Under the pieces are notes generated by a model that saw only the letters and a list, made by a program, of their open reading frames with translations, searched no databases and was not told where the DNA came from. Shown here one piece after another: positions 8,854 to 17,819 of a DNA stretch of 64,000 nt (positions within the stretch are counted from its first letter, which is position 1; each line of letters starts with the position of its first letter). A program made the translations under genes and the position numbers. Source of the DNA: an uncultured Bacteroidota bacterium (GTDB taxonomy: Bacteria; Bacteroidota; Bacteroidia; NS11-12g; UBA9320); NCBI GenBank assembly GCA_937124965.1, contig CAKZLB010000013.1, positions 425,154-489,153 on the forward strand, read 5' to 3'.

Positions 8854-9331
8854 ATGCTCTAGTTTTTAAAATCTCCCATATTAAATCCGATTCAAAACCC
8901 CTCGAATAACAGTACCTAGCAATCTTTTGATTTCGTTCGAAATCATTTTTTACACTTCTATAGTCCCTTTCCTTTCTTTCAATAACCTTGTTAAGTGTTT
9001 CTATATAGGCCTCGTCTTCAATTAATGAAAATGCCTTGTTGATACAATAGTCACTAATTTTTCGCCTTTTCAGTTCTGATAGTATTTTCTGCTTTCCCCA
9101 CTTTTTGACTCGAAATTTCCCTCCAACATAAGCCTTGGCGAAGCGTTCTTCGTTAATGAAGTTTTCTTGTATTAATTGATAAATAATCTCTTCAACATCT
9201 TCGGTATGTAATCCATAATCATATAAGCGAGATCTCACTTCTTGATGACAACGTTCTTGATAGGCACAATACTTTTGAATGGCTATCCAGGCCTGATGTG
9301 CATCCTTCTTTTGTGGTTTATTATTTTCCAT
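8852..9331 (-). CDS. recX: Regulatory protein RecX
   Basis: A 159-residue all-helical, highly charged protein that matches RecX: an N-terminal AIQKYCAYQERCHQEVRSRL repeat, INEERFAKAYVGGKFRVKKWG in the second three-helix repeat, and YCYSRGFESDLIWEIL at the C-terminus. RecX binds and modulates RecA filaments. recA is not in this window. The start codon lies almost back-to-back with the murF-alr frame; the shared gap is very short. Confidence 0.9.
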   Translation of the reverse strand: MENNKPQKKDAHQAWIAIQKYCAYQERCHQEVRSRLYDYGLHTEDVEEIIYQLIQENFINEERFAKAYVGGKFRVKKWGKQKILSELKRRKISDYCINKAFSLIEDEAYIETLNKVIERKERDYRSVKNDFERNQKIARYCYSRGFESDLIWEILKTRA

Positions 9332-9410
9332 TATGAATCCAATGAAAAGTCACTTGTTTATTTCAGTTAGGTATTTTTCTTACAGTAGAAAAGTAAGCAA
9401 AACCAATCAT

Positions 9411-9418
9411 TACATTTG
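9411..9418 (+). promoter_or_regulatory. -7 box directly before the murF-alr start
   Basis: TACATTTG, then TGTC, then the GTG start at 9423. The match to TAnnTTTG is exact, but no -33 TTG is seen. The layout implies a leaderless mRNA and supports the GTG over the upstream ATG at 9333. Confidence 0.5.
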
Positions 9419-9422
9419 TGTC

Positions 9423-11888
9423 GTGCAATATAGCCTTTCGAAAATATCTCAAATAGTAAAAGGAGTAATTCATGGAAATGGAAATACTATTGTTGAAGAT
9501 GTTTTTATCGATAGTAGAAAGAAAACACAGCCAATCGGTCAATTGTTTATTGCAATTTCTGGCAAACAGCACGATGGCCACAATTACATCAATGGCCTCA
9601 TTAACAATGGATTTAAGAATTTTATTGTTGAAAATTTCCCAACTGCATATTCGCCGAACGTAAACTACATTGTTGTAAAAAACTCGCTAAAAGCAATTCA
9701 AGAACTAGCAGCATATCACAGATCCCAATTTCAATACCCAATAATTGGTATAACTGGATCAAACGGCAAAACGATTGTTAAAGAATGGAGTTATCAATTG
9801 CTTCAAAAGCACTATAACATTTGTAGAAACCCCAGAAGTTATAACAGTCAGGTTGGTGTTCCGTTGTCCGTGTTCCAGTTAAAGGCATCAAACAACCTTG
9901 GGATTTTCGAAGCTGGTATTTCAGAAAAGAATGAAATGTCCAGTCTCACTCGGATAATAAATCCAACTATAGGGATATTCACGAATATAGGTGACGCGCA
10001 CAGTGCAGGATTTTCCAATGAAACTGAGAAAATTTATGAAAAGCTTGAGCTATTTAAAAAATCTAAAACACTAATTTACAGACGCGAAGACAGTCTATTA
10101 ACCGACATTTTAGATCGATTTGCAGGTGATTACAACCTTACTGCAGTAACATGGTCGGAATCTAATGAGGCAACAGTTAAAATTAATAGAAGAGAAATAA
10201 ACGGCTCGAAAACTGATGTACGCCTTTCAGTAAAATCTAAAAAATATCAATTCAGCATTCCTTTCAACGACGATGCCTCCTTTGAAAATGCAATGCATGC
10301 ATGGGTACTTTCTTTACATTTAGGAGTAAGCCAAAACGAAACATCCAAAGCAGTCGAATCTTTACAACCGATTGAAATGCGGTTAAACCAAAAAGCAGGT
10401 ATTAATCAATGCATTATCGTTTCGGATTATTATAATTCTGATCTAACTTCAATCGAGATTGCGCTAAATTGGCTTAATCAAAGGCACTCACAACTAAATA
10501 AGACTATTGTACTTAGTGATGTAGAACAATCTAGTATTTCAGATAGAGATTTATATACTTCAATTCATACTATATTACAAAAACATAATTACCAACGACT
10601 CATTGCTATTGGTCCGCGTTTAAAAGGCTGCGACTATGTTTTTGATTTACCAAAACAAGTGTTTTATGAAACAACTGAGGATTTTCTTCGTGAAGTAAAT
10701 TCAAGCGATTTTTACAACGAGGCAATTCTATTGAAAGGAGGACGATCCTTTGAATTTGAAAAAATAGAAAAATTCTTACAACATCAAGTGCATAACACGG
10801 TGCTTGAAATAAATTTAAATGCTCTTCAGAATAACCTAAACTATTTCAAGTCTCAAATTTCGAAAGAAACCAAAATAATGGTGATGGTAAAAGCTTTCTC
10901 TTACGGAAGTGGTGGTGATGAAATTGCTCATTTTTTGCAATACAATAACATTGATTATTTGGGCGTAGCGTATGCTGATGAAGGTGTTGCCTTAAGGCGA
11001 AAAGGGATTCATCTGCCTATAATGGTGATGAATTCAGACGAGGATTCTTACGACGTGATGTTGGAAAATGACTTAGAACCTGAATTATATAATTTCAGAA
11101 GTTTACACCTGTTTGCGGAAGCGGTTAAATCTAAAGCCATACATGCTGCAAAAGCGCATATAGAAGTCAATACGGGAATGAATAGATTAGGATTTGACCC
11201 TAATGAATTGGAAGAACTGGTAAACATATTAACCCACGAAAAAGACATTAAAATACAGTCTGTTTTTAGCCATTTTGCCAATGCCGAAGACCCTAAAATG
11301 GACAGCTTTACAATTAGTCAGATTGCTGAACTTAATGCTTTTCACGTTGGTTTGAGCAGTAGTTTAGGCTATCCCGTTTCAAAACATATTTGTAATTCGG
11401 CTGGAACCATTCGTTTTAAAGAAGCTCATTTTGATATGATTCGTTTAGGCGTGGGACTTTACGGATTTCATCCGGTTGAAAAATCAGGTAAACACATAGA
11501 GCCTGTAAGTACTTTAAAATCCTTTATATCTCAAATACGAAAGGTGGATCGTGACACAGGAATTGGGTATGGCAGTCATGACGCGAGCAATAATCAACGA
11601 ACCATTGCAGTGGTTGCCATAGGTTATGCTGATGGTTTGTCACGATTGCTAAGTCAAGGGAACGGTTTTTTTGTTATTAATGGTAAAGAAGCTCCAATTG
11701 TTGGAAATGTCTGCATGGACATGACAATGTGTGATGTAAGTGGTATTGATTGTCGGGAAGGAGATGAAGTGATAATATTCGGGAAACATCCTAGCATTGT
11801 TGATTTAGCCAAAAGAACTGGCACCATACCGTATGAAATCATGACCTCGGTTTCCCAGCGTGTAAAACGAATTTACTCTGAAGAATAA
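9423..11888 (+). CDS. murF-alr: Bifunctional UDP-MurNAc-tripeptide-D-Ala-D-Ala ligase / alanine racemase
   Basis: A fusion characteristic of Bacteroidota. Residues about 1-460 are MurF (adds D-Ala-D-Ala to UDP-MurNAc-tripeptide), with the ATP loop ITGSNGKTIVKEW (about 110-122) and FEAGISEKNEM. Residues about 462-821 are Alr, which makes D-Ala from L-Ala, with the PLP lysine in VMVKAFSYGSG (K490) and the catalytic Tyr in GIGYG (Y716). I choose the GTG at 9423 because the family begins with MxYSLxxI and residues encoded upstream (from 9333) are not family-like and nearly touch recX. Making D-Ala and using it in one chain links two consecutive peptidoglycan steps. Confidence 0.93.
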   Translation: MQYSLSKISQIVKGVIHGNGNTIVEDVFIDSRKKTQPIGQLFIAISGKQHDGHNYINGLINNGFKNFIVENFPTAYSPNVNYIVVKNSLKAIQELAAYHRSQFQYPIIGITGSNGKTIVKEWSYQLLQKHYNICRNPRSYNSQVGVPLSVFQLKASNNLGIFEAGISEKNEMSSLTRIINPTIGIFTNIGDAHSAGFSNETEKIYEKLELFKKSKTLIYRREDSLLTDILDRFAGDYNLTAVTWSESNEATVKINRREINGSKTDVRLSVKSKKYQFSIPFNDDASFENAMHAWVLSLHLGVSQNETSKAVESLQPIEMRLNQKAGINQCIIVSDYYNSDLTSIEIALNWLNQRHSQLNKTIVLSDVEQSSISDRDLYTSIHTILQKHNYQRLIAIGPRLKGCDYVFDLPKQVFYETTEDFLREVNSSDFYNEAILLKGGRSFEFEKIEKFLQHQVHNTVLEINLNALQNNLNYFKSQISKETKIMVMVKAFSYGSGGDEIAHFLQYNNIDYLGVAYADEGVALRRKGIHLPIMVMNSDEDSYDVMLENDLEPELYNFRSLHLFAEAVKSKAIHAAKAHIEVNTGMNRLGFDPNELEELVNILTHEKDIKIQSVFSHFANAEDPKMDSFTISQIAELNAFHVGLSSSLGYPVSKHICNSAGTIRFKEAHFDMIRLGVGLYGFHPVEKSGKHIEPVSTLKSFISQIRKVDRDTGIGYGSHDASNNQRTIAVVAIGYADGLSRLLSQGNGFFVINGKEAPIVGNVCMDMTMCDVSGIDCREGDEVIIFGKHPSIVDLAKRTGTIPYEIMTSVSQRVKRIYSEE

Positions 11889-11891
11889 TCC

Positions 11892-12416
11892 ATGAAGATT
11901 ATTGGAGAAACAGAACGATTGCTAATTTCCACTGTGTCTCTTCACGATGATGCGTTTATTTTAGAATTACTGAATACAAAGACCTGGTTAGATTACATTG
12001 GAGATCGCAAGGTTAACGATATTGATGCCGCATTAAGGTACATTGAGTCTAAATTTATTGCTATTTATAAAACCCACGGTTTTGGCATATATAAGGTTTC
12101 TCTAAAAAGTACTAAGGAAGATATTGGAATAGCAGGGTTTGTTCAACGTGACTATCTGAATCATCCAGATTTAGGGTTTGCTCTTTTACCTCGGTTTGAA
12201 AAGCAAGGCTACTGCTTTGAAGCATGCGTTAAGTTATGTCAAATAGCTAAAAAAAGGTTTGGATGGACCTCTTTACTGGCTTTAACGAACGAAAATAATC
12301 TGGCCTGCATTCGACTCTTACACAAGCTTAAATTTAAAAAAATCAACAAAACATTTGCTGAGCAAACGTCCGAGCAATTGTTGATACTCGAATTAATTCT
12401 ATCAAAAAATGATTAA
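11892..12416 (+). CDS. GNAT N-acetyltransferase (RimJ/RimL type)
   Basis: A 174-residue protein starting ETERLLISTVSLHDDAF, the usual opening of RimJ/RimL-like acetyltransferases, with LGFALLPRFEKQGYCFEAC at the acetyl-CoA site and NNLACIRLLHKLKFK at the end. The substrate cannot be told. It starts 3 bases after murF-alr and overlaps the next GNAT gene by 8 bases, so it is likely read from the same transcript. Confidence 0.88.
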   Translation: MKIIGETERLLISTVSLHDDAFILELLNTKTWLDYIGDRKVNDIDAALRYIESKFIAIYKTHGFGIYKVSLKSTKEDIGIAGFVQRDYLNHPDLGFALLPRFEKQGYCFEACVKLCQIAKKRFGWTSLLALTNENNLACIRLLHKLKFKKINKTFAEQTSEQLLILELILSKND

Positions 12417-12858
12417 ACTTATAAGACTGGACAGTCCCACTGCAGACTTATTAACTCTAGTAAAAGAACTCGATCAAGGATTAGCGATTACCGATGGTAG
12501 TGAACATCAGTTTTACAATCAATATAATGGTTTAGAAGGAATAACTCATTTCATTATCGCCTATCAAGAAACTAGACCAATAGGCTGTGGGGCTTTCAAA
12601 GAATTTGCCAGTAAGACTATTGAAGTGAAACGTATGTATACTAACCCAGAGTATAGAGGAAAAGGTGTTGCCACTTCAATTTTGGCTGCATTAGAAGAGT
12701 GGGCAAACGAAGAAGGTTTTTGTTTTTCGGTTTTGGAAACTGGCAAAAGACAGCACGAAGCCATAAAACTGTACCAAAAAAATGGCTACACGTTGATTAA
12801 AAACTACGGTCAATATGCAAATGCAACAAATAGTCTATGTTTCAAAAAAGACATCTAG
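12409..12858 (+). CDS. GNAT N-acetyltransferase
   Basis: A 149-residue single-domain GNAT with the acetyl-CoA loop VKRMYTNPEYRGKGVATSIL (the RGKGVA pyrophosphate loop) and AIKLYQKNGYTLI near the end. Only distantly like the overlapping upstream GNAT, so not a recent duplication. Substrate unknown. The 8-base overlap suggests translational coupling. Confidence 0.88.
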   Translation: MIKLIRLDSPTADLLTLVKELDQGLAITDGSEHQFYNQYNGLEGITHFIIAYQETRPIGCGAFKEFASKTIEVKRMYTNPEYRGKGVATSILAALEEWANEEGFCFSVLETGKRQHEAIKLYQKNGYTLIKNYGQYANATNSLCFKKDI

Positions 12859-12918
12859 TCACTTTATTGAGCCTGTTATAATGAAAAAACGTGAAGTTGT
12901 CGGTTTAGACTATTGTAC

Positions 12919-12928
12919 CTAACGTTAG
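12919..12928. repeat. 10-bp perfect palindrome CTAACGTTAG
   Basis: A perfect palindrome in the 137-base gap between the GNAT pair and the SDR gene. It could be a regulator site or a relic of a recombination site; no partner copy is found nearby. Confidence 0.3.
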
Positions 12929-12995
12929 CCCATATTCAGTCACCACCGTTTTGATTATTAACCTAATTTCGCATTGCTCTAGAAAATTGTAGTTA

Positions 12996-14549
12996 ATGTC
13001 TGAAACACCTAAAGAAAAAAAGTCCCTGACCGAAAAGCAGATTGCTGAGTGTATTCAAATATTAACGGCATTAAACGAAGACACCAACCAGATCTTTGAC
13101 ATACCGAAGGAAACCCGAATAGCTCTGATAAAAGCTGCTGGACAATTATCACGACCAACACGAGAAGAACTTCATCGTCGTAAAAAAGAAGCAAAAAAAG
13201 CAGAAAAGCGAAAACGTTTTAATCAGGACAAACAAGCACGAAATACCACAGGCATTCGAAGTGCACGAGATGCCTCAGTATTTGTTGCTCCAACAATGAT
13301 TGACTTAACGGCGAGTACTTCGAACGAGGAAACGAAAAAAGTAGCTCCTCGTAATTGTTATGTATGCAAAACCGTTTTTACCGAATTGCATCATTTTTAT
13401 GATACAATGTGCAAGGAGTGTGGCGACTTTAATTATGCAAAACGTTTTCAAAATGCAGACATGCGTGGGCAAGTTGCCTTAGTAACAGGATCACGTCTGA
13501 AAATAGGATACCACATTACTCTAATGATGTTAAGAGCTGGTGCCAAAGTAATTGCAACCACACGGTTTCCAGTCGATTCAGCTATTCGTTTTTCTAAAGA
13601 AAGTGATTTTGAGAAATGGGGTCATAGGCTAATGATTCATGGTTTAGACCTTAGACACATCCCAAGCGTCGAGATCTTCTGTAATTTTATTGAGAGGCAG
13701 TATGACCGACTCGATGTATTAATCAATAATGCGGCACAAACTGTGAGACGACCTTCTGCTTTCTATCACCATTTGATGGAAAACGAAACTAAGCCAGTTG
13801 ATAAATTACCAGAAAATGTACAAGAGTTATTGTCTGACCACAATCGCTGTGTAAAAGCACTGCAAACCTTAAGTAATGAGTACCAAGACGGAGCCAATAA
13901 AAACCTTCCAGTTTCGTGGCATGGACAACAATTGGGCGTTGGAATTAGCTCGTCTGCTCAACTTTCTCAGATACCGTATAGCATTGACGAAAACCTGCCT
14001 TCAGAAGAGGTGTTTCCAGAAGGTAGTTTGGATGCGGATTTACAACAGGTAGATCTCCGTAAAACCAATAGTTGGCGACTCAAACTTGGGGAAATTCACA
14101 CCAACGAAATGTTAGAAGTACAGTTAGTGAACTCAGTTGCTCCTTTTGTGTTGAACAATCGACTTGTCAATTTGATGAAAAAAGACAATACCGGAATGAA
14201 GCATATTATAAATGTTTCTGCAATGGAAGGAAAGTTTCATCGATTTCACAAAGAGCCAAGACATCCACACACAAATATGGCTAAAGCTGCGCTGAATATG
14301 ATGACGTTAACATCGGCATCCGATTTAGCAAAATATGGAATTTACACCAATGCTGTAGACACAGGTTGGGTTACGGATGAAGACCCTGTTGAATTGGCAA
14401 AGCGTAAAGAGGAAGTTCATGACTTCCAGCCACCATTAGACATTGTTGACGGGGCAGCGAGGGTGCTGGACCCATTGTTTGATGGGATAAATACGGGAAA
14501 GCACTGGTGTGGTAAGTTCCTAAAAGACTATCGTCCAATTGACTGGTAA
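12996..14549 (+). CDS. Zinc-ribbon plus short-chain dehydrogenase/reductase-like protein
   Basis: A 517-residue protein in three parts. Residues 1-90 are charged and helical ([12 protein letters not shown]). Residues 121-142 hold a four-cysteine zinc ribbon (C121, C124, C139, C142). From about 157 there is a Rossmann SDR domain: VTGSRLKIG (NAD(P) loop, T164-G171), INNAAQ (243-248), an insertion of about 110 residues, then INVSAM and a KAALNMM helix (K430). The position four residues before K430, normally the catalytic Tyr, is Thr426 (HTNMAK). PVDTGWV-like region follows. Such proteins exist in bacteria and eukaryotes without a known reaction. Monocistronic by appearance. Confidence 0.8.
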   Translation: MSETPKEKKSLTEKQIAECIQILTALNEDTNQIFDIPKETRIALIKAAGQLSRPTREELHRRKKEAKKAEKRKRFNQDKQARNTTGIRSARDASVFVAPTMIDLTASTSNEETKKVAPRNCYVCKTVFTELHHFYDTMCKECGDFNYAKRFQNADMRGQVALVTGSRLKIGYHITLMMLRAGAKVIATTRFPVDSAIRFSKESDFEKWGHRLMIHGLDLRHIPSVEIFCNFIERQYDRLDVLINNAAQTVRRPSAFYHHLMENETKPVDKLPENVQELLSDHNRCVKALQTLSNEYQDGANKNLPVSWHGQQLGVGISSSAQLSQIPYSIDENLPSEEVFPEGSLDADLQQVDLRKTNSWRLKLGEIHTNEMLEVQLVNSVAPFVLNNRLVNLMKKDNTGMKHIINVSAMEGKFHRFHKEPRHPHTNMAKAALNMMTLTSASDLAKYGIYTNAVDTGWVTDEDPVELAKRKEEVHDFQPPLDIVDGAARVLDPLFDGINTGKHWCGKFLKDYRPIDW

Positions 14550-14749
14550 ACCGCTGAACCATCGGCCAACATGTCTCAGGAACTCATTTGATTATCTGCC
14601 CTAAAGTTGCTCCTCAGCCGAACTGCCAGAATTCTGAGGATGAAAAATAGTATCGCCGGATTAGTCAGGTTGTTATCCTACTCGTTGAAACCATAGCCTT
14701 TGTACATGTGAATAATGGATGGCAGTTCTAAGCCGCAAGAGTTGTTAAG

Positions 14750-15037
14750 TTAAAGCACTATTTCTTTAGTTCCTATTTTAAGCTTTACTGAACAATCGAT
14801 TTCTACCTTATTCTCAGGATTATTTTGCTCAGCAAAAATTTTTATAAGATTTTCTCTTTCTTTTTTTAGAGCAACCATTCGCTTTTCTAAATGAATGGTG
14901 TCTGTTCCAAATCGTTCACTCAAACTAAAAACTTGCATACCGAGGAACTTAATTTTATCATCAATTAACGATAATAAAACATCTTTTGCATCCTCAACTT
15001 TGTACGTCGTGTCGATTAATTTAAAATCGTGTTGCAT
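14750..15037 (-). CDS. Small conserved-looking protein of unknown function, divergent from LysR gene
   Basis: About 95 residues from the ATG at 15037 (the frame opens 14 codons earlier without a better start). The centre is a likely coiled coil (LEKRMVALKKERENLIKIF) and the end is beta-like (VKLKIGTKEIVL). No family recognised. It is transcribed away from a LysR regulator, and genes in this layout are often the regulator's target. Confidence 0.6.
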   Translation of the reverse strand: MQHDFKLIDTTYKVEDAKDVLLSLIDDKIKFLGMQVFSLSERFGTDTIHLEKRMVALKKERENLIKIFAEQNNPENKVEIDCSVKLKIGTKEIVL

Positions 15038-15122
15038 AATTCTGTTTTGTTTAATGCAAATTTCAACGCAATTAATCATATAATTTCATTTATATTTATT
15101 ACTATTGACATAAACAATTATT

Positions 15123-16046
15123 ATGGATTTTACCTTTCATCAGCTAAAAGTTTTTTTAAAAGTCGTAGAAAAGACAAGTGTTACACGAGCTGCGGAAGAG
15201 CTGCATTTAACGCAACCAGCGATATCAATTCAATTAAAAAAATTTCAAGATCAGTTTGAAATTCCATTGTTTGAGGTCATCGGTCGGAAAATTTTCATCA
15301 CAGATTTTGGGCATGAAACAGCGAAAGCTTGCCAACGAATTATTTGGGAAGTAAATGAAATTAAAAATCACACTCTTGCGTATAAAGGTTTCTTAGTGGG
15401 ACAATTAAAACTCTCTGTTGTGTCTACCGGCAAGTATGTTATGCCATATTTTTTGTCTGACTTTTGTTCACTTCACCCGCAAGTTGACTTAAAAATGGAC
15501 GTAACTAATAAGTCACAAGTTGTTCAGGCGTTAGAAAAAAACACCGTTGATTTTGCGTTGGTTTCCGTACTACCTCAAAACATGAAAGTAGATAGAATAG
15601 AACTAATGCAGAATAAACTGTTTCTAACCCGAAAATTTACAGGTGACGAAATTGGAGTATTAAAGCCTCAAAAATCGCTCAAAGATGTTCCGTTAATATA
15701 CAGGGAGGAAGGATCTGCAACACGTCAAGCCATGGAGCGTTTTATAGCAGATCAGAACGTTTCTAAGCACAAATCCATAGAGTTGACTAGTAATGAGGCA
15801 GTTAAGCAATCCGTAGTTGCTGGCCTGGGTTATTCCGTATTGCCATTAATTGGACTTAAAAATGAGTTAACAGATAAGGATATAGAAATAGTGCCTTCGA
15901 CTGGTTTACCAATAATAACCCAATGGAATCTCATTTGGTTGCAAGACAAAAAACTATCGCCAATATCCAAGGCATTTTTAGGCTATATTCAAGAAAATAA
16001 AGGAGAAATCATCAGCAAGAACTTCTCATGGTATGAAAAGTATTAA
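15123..16046 (+). CDS. LysR-family transcriptional regulator
   Basis: A 307-residue regulator: N-terminal winged helix (FHQLKVFLKVVEKTSVTRAA, LTQPAISIQLKKF) and a periplasmic-binding-protein-like effector domain from about residue 90. The effector domain resembles the CysB/CbbR-type groups but the ligand cannot be assigned. It is divergent from a small unknown gene; the 85-base AT-rich gap must hold both promoters and the likely autoregulatory site. Confidence 0.92.
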   Translation: MDFTFHQLKVFLKVVEKTSVTRAAEELHLTQPAISIQLKKFQDQFEIPLFEVIGRKIFITDFGHETAKACQRIIWEVNEIKNHTLAYKGFLVGQLKLSVVSTGKYVMPYFLSDFCSLHPQVDLKMDVTNKSQVVQALEKNTVDFALVSVLPQNMKVDRIELMQNKLFLTRKFTGDEIGVLKPQKSLKDVPLIYREEGSATRQAMERFIADQNVSKHKSIELTSNEAVKQSVVAGLGYSVLPLIGLKNELTDKDIEIVPSTGLPIITQWNLIWLQDKKLSPISKAFLGYIQENKGEIISKNFSWYEKY

Positions 16047-16064
16047 TCCTCAAAGTATTTCAGA

Positions 16065-16781
16065 ATGAGAGAGCTAATGAGTTTTACGACTCAATCAGAA
16101 ATGATTGTTATTCGGAGTCGGTTAGAATCAGAAGGAATCGAATGCCAAGTAAAAGATGAATTAACGGTTCAAATCGCGTATCACTATGCCGATGCTTTAG
16201 GAGGAATTAAACTATTTGTAAAAGAGATTGATTATGAGCGAGCACGTGAAGTGTTGAAAGAAAACGGGTACAACTTTAAGTCTATTAAAGAATCATCGAG
16301 CCTTATGACTCGATTTGATAACTATACCAATTGCATACCTTTCTTCAAAAAACTTCCAAGTCCTATTAAACTAGTTTCGCTTATTTCGGTTTCAATAGGA
16401 TTGATTTTAGGGATGCTTTTTTATTTTATGAGGCCCGAGTTTAGGCGAGAACTTCCAGGCTCTCAGTGGTGCATTGACTATGTTTTTCACGATGACTACC
16501 CATATGAAATTGAACCTCCTTCATCTACCCTGAACGCGCTATTCCGCAGTTGTGAACAAACGTTGAGTTTTGGTGAGCGAAATACAGTCTATTTACCCTC
16601 AGACAACATAGTTAATTCTGGGGAATATCGTATCGAATCAGATAGTATTGTCATTTCAAATGTCGTTGGCTTAAAAGACACCTTCGAGCATTCGTTTCAT
16701 ATTCGGTTAGTTGGGGATCGACTGTTTCTCAGATCAGACAAAGTGCAGCTTCGATGTTTCAGATTAAATTCTTTGTTTTAA
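16065..16781 (+). CDS. DUF2007-domain membrane protein
   Basis: 238 residues. The first 70 residues match the DUF2007 signal-transducing fold (SFTTQSEMIVIRSRLESEGI; VKEIDYERAREVLKENGY). One membrane segment follows (about 102-122), then an extracytoplasmic domain of about 115 residues with three cysteines that I do not recognise. It starts 18 bases after the LysR gene and its stop overlaps the next start by one base (TAATG). Confidence 0.78.
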   Translation: MRELMSFTTQSEMIVIRSRLESEGIECQVKDELTVQIAYHYADALGGIKLFVKEIDYERAREVLKENGYNFKSIKESSSLMTRFDNYTNCIPFFKKLPSPIKLVSLISVSIGLILGMLFYFMRPEFRRELPGSQWCIDYVFHDDYPYEIEPPSSTLNALFRSCEQTLSFGERNTVYLPSDNIVNSGEYRIESDSIVISNVVGLKDTFEHSFHIRLVGDRLFLRSDKVQLRCFRLNSLF

Positions 16782-16984
16782 TGAAAATTTCACATTGCCC
16801 ATACTGTAAGTCCCAGGATATCACAAAGGACACTTTTTCTCGCCAAGCATTTGCCGTAAGCTTTTTGTTTTTAGGATTCCCTTTGCCTTTCTCTTCTTCA
16901 AAATTTAGATGCTTTGAATGCTCAAAAACATTTACCAAAAAACATGGATTACGAAAACAAGTAGACGATATTGCGCAAGATTAA
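16781..16984 (+). CDS. Small zinc-ribbon-like protein
   Basis: 67 residues from the ATG at 16781, chosen because it forms a TAATG stop-start overlap with the DUF2007 gene and begins directly at the first cysteine pair. Two CxxC pairs (C6/C9 and C44/C47) frame a hydrophobic stretch (24-38), which suggests a membrane-associated zinc ribbon. Function unknown; coupling to the DUF2007 gene suggests a shared role. Confidence 0.7.
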   Translation: MKISHCPYCKSQDITKDTFSRQAFAVSFLFLGFPLPFSSSKFRCFECSKTFTKKHGLRKQVDDIAQD

Positions 16985-16985
16985 C

Positions 16986-16999
16986 GTTCGTTTACGAAC
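16986..16999. repeat. Short inverted repeat after the zinc-ribbon gene
   Basis: GTTCGT-TT-ACGAAC, just after the stop codon and before the hydrolase gene. No T-run follows, so it is an operator candidate for the hydrolase rather than a terminator. Confidence 0.35.
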
Positions 17000-17042
17000 A
17001 GTATCCGTTAAACTATTTAAGTCATAATCTGTTTCATAGCTA

Positions 17043-17819
17043 ATGCTTCATTACGTTATCCATAATCACTCTGATTCTGCTCCATGGATTACCTTTATTC
17101 ATGGTGCTGGAGGTAGTAGTTCGATTTGGTATAAACAGCTACGTGACTTCCGAAAAAAATTTAATGTATTGCTTATCGATTTGCGTGGCCATGGGAAGTC
17201 TAAGATGGCACTTCCCAAAAACTTAAAACGTTATGCTTTTGATAAAATTGGCGATGATGTAATGGAGGTTTTAGATCATTTAGCAATAACATCAACCCAC
17301 TTTGTGGGAATATCCCTAGGCACCATTATTATTCGTGAACTTGCCGATCGTTTTCCAGAAAGAGTTGATAGCTTGATTATGGGTGGAGCGGTAATGAAAC
17401 TAAATTTGAAGGGACAGGTTCTTATGAGGGTTGGAGCATTCTTTAAGTCAGTTATCCCGTATTTACTTTTGTATAAATTTTTCGCAATTATTATAATGCC
17501 AAAAAAGAGTCATAGGGAGTCTAGAAACCTTTTTGTGAGAGAAGCACGCAAACTATATCAGAAGGAATTTAAGCGTTGGTTTGCTTTGGTTGCAGACATT
17601 AACCCGTTGCTTGTACTTTTCAGAATGCAACCCGCAAAAATGCCTACGTTGTATATTATGGGCGATCAAGACCACATGTTCTTACCCTCTATTACAAAAC
17701 TCATTAAAAACCATGCAAATTCTCAACTTATCGTGGTTCCGAATTGTGGTCATGTTGTAAATGTTGAACAACCAGTATTTTTCAATAATAAGGCGATTCA
17801 ATTTATTGAATCCTTATAA
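17043..17819 (+). CDS. Alpha/beta-fold hydrolase
   Basis: A 258-residue hydrolase with the oxyanion HGAGGSS (20-26), IDLRGHGKS, nucleophile elbow GISLGT (S91), acid in MGDQDHMF (D208 or D210) and histidine in NCGHVVNVEQP (H237). The catalytic triad is complete. Substrate cannot be inferred. A more hydrophobic cap region (about 125-155) may sit at a membrane or bind a lipid-like substrate. It converges on recJ with no gap and no visible terminator. Confidence 0.9.
   Translation: MLHYVIHNHSDSAPWITFIHGAGGSSSIWYKQLRDFRKKFNVLLIDLRGHGKSKMALPKNLKRYAFDKIGDDVMEVLDHLAITSTHFVGISLGTIIIRELADRFPERVDSLIMGGAVMKLNLKGQVLMRVGAFFKSVIPYLLLYKFFAIIIMPKKSHRESRNLFVREARKLYQKEFKRWFALVADINPLLVLFRMQPAKMPTLYIMGDQDHMFLPSITKLIKNHANSQLIVVPNCGHVVNVEQPVFFNNKAIQFIESL

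Noticed and set aside
9333-9422. Longer N-terminus of MurF-Alr
   Set aside because: Not like the family's start, almost touches recX, and contains the -7 box that would start the transcript at the GTG.
14550-14749. CCTCAG...CTGAGG inverted repeat as a terminator of the SDR gene
   Set aside because: The loop is 16 bases and no T-run follows on either strand; the gap shows no gene relic either.
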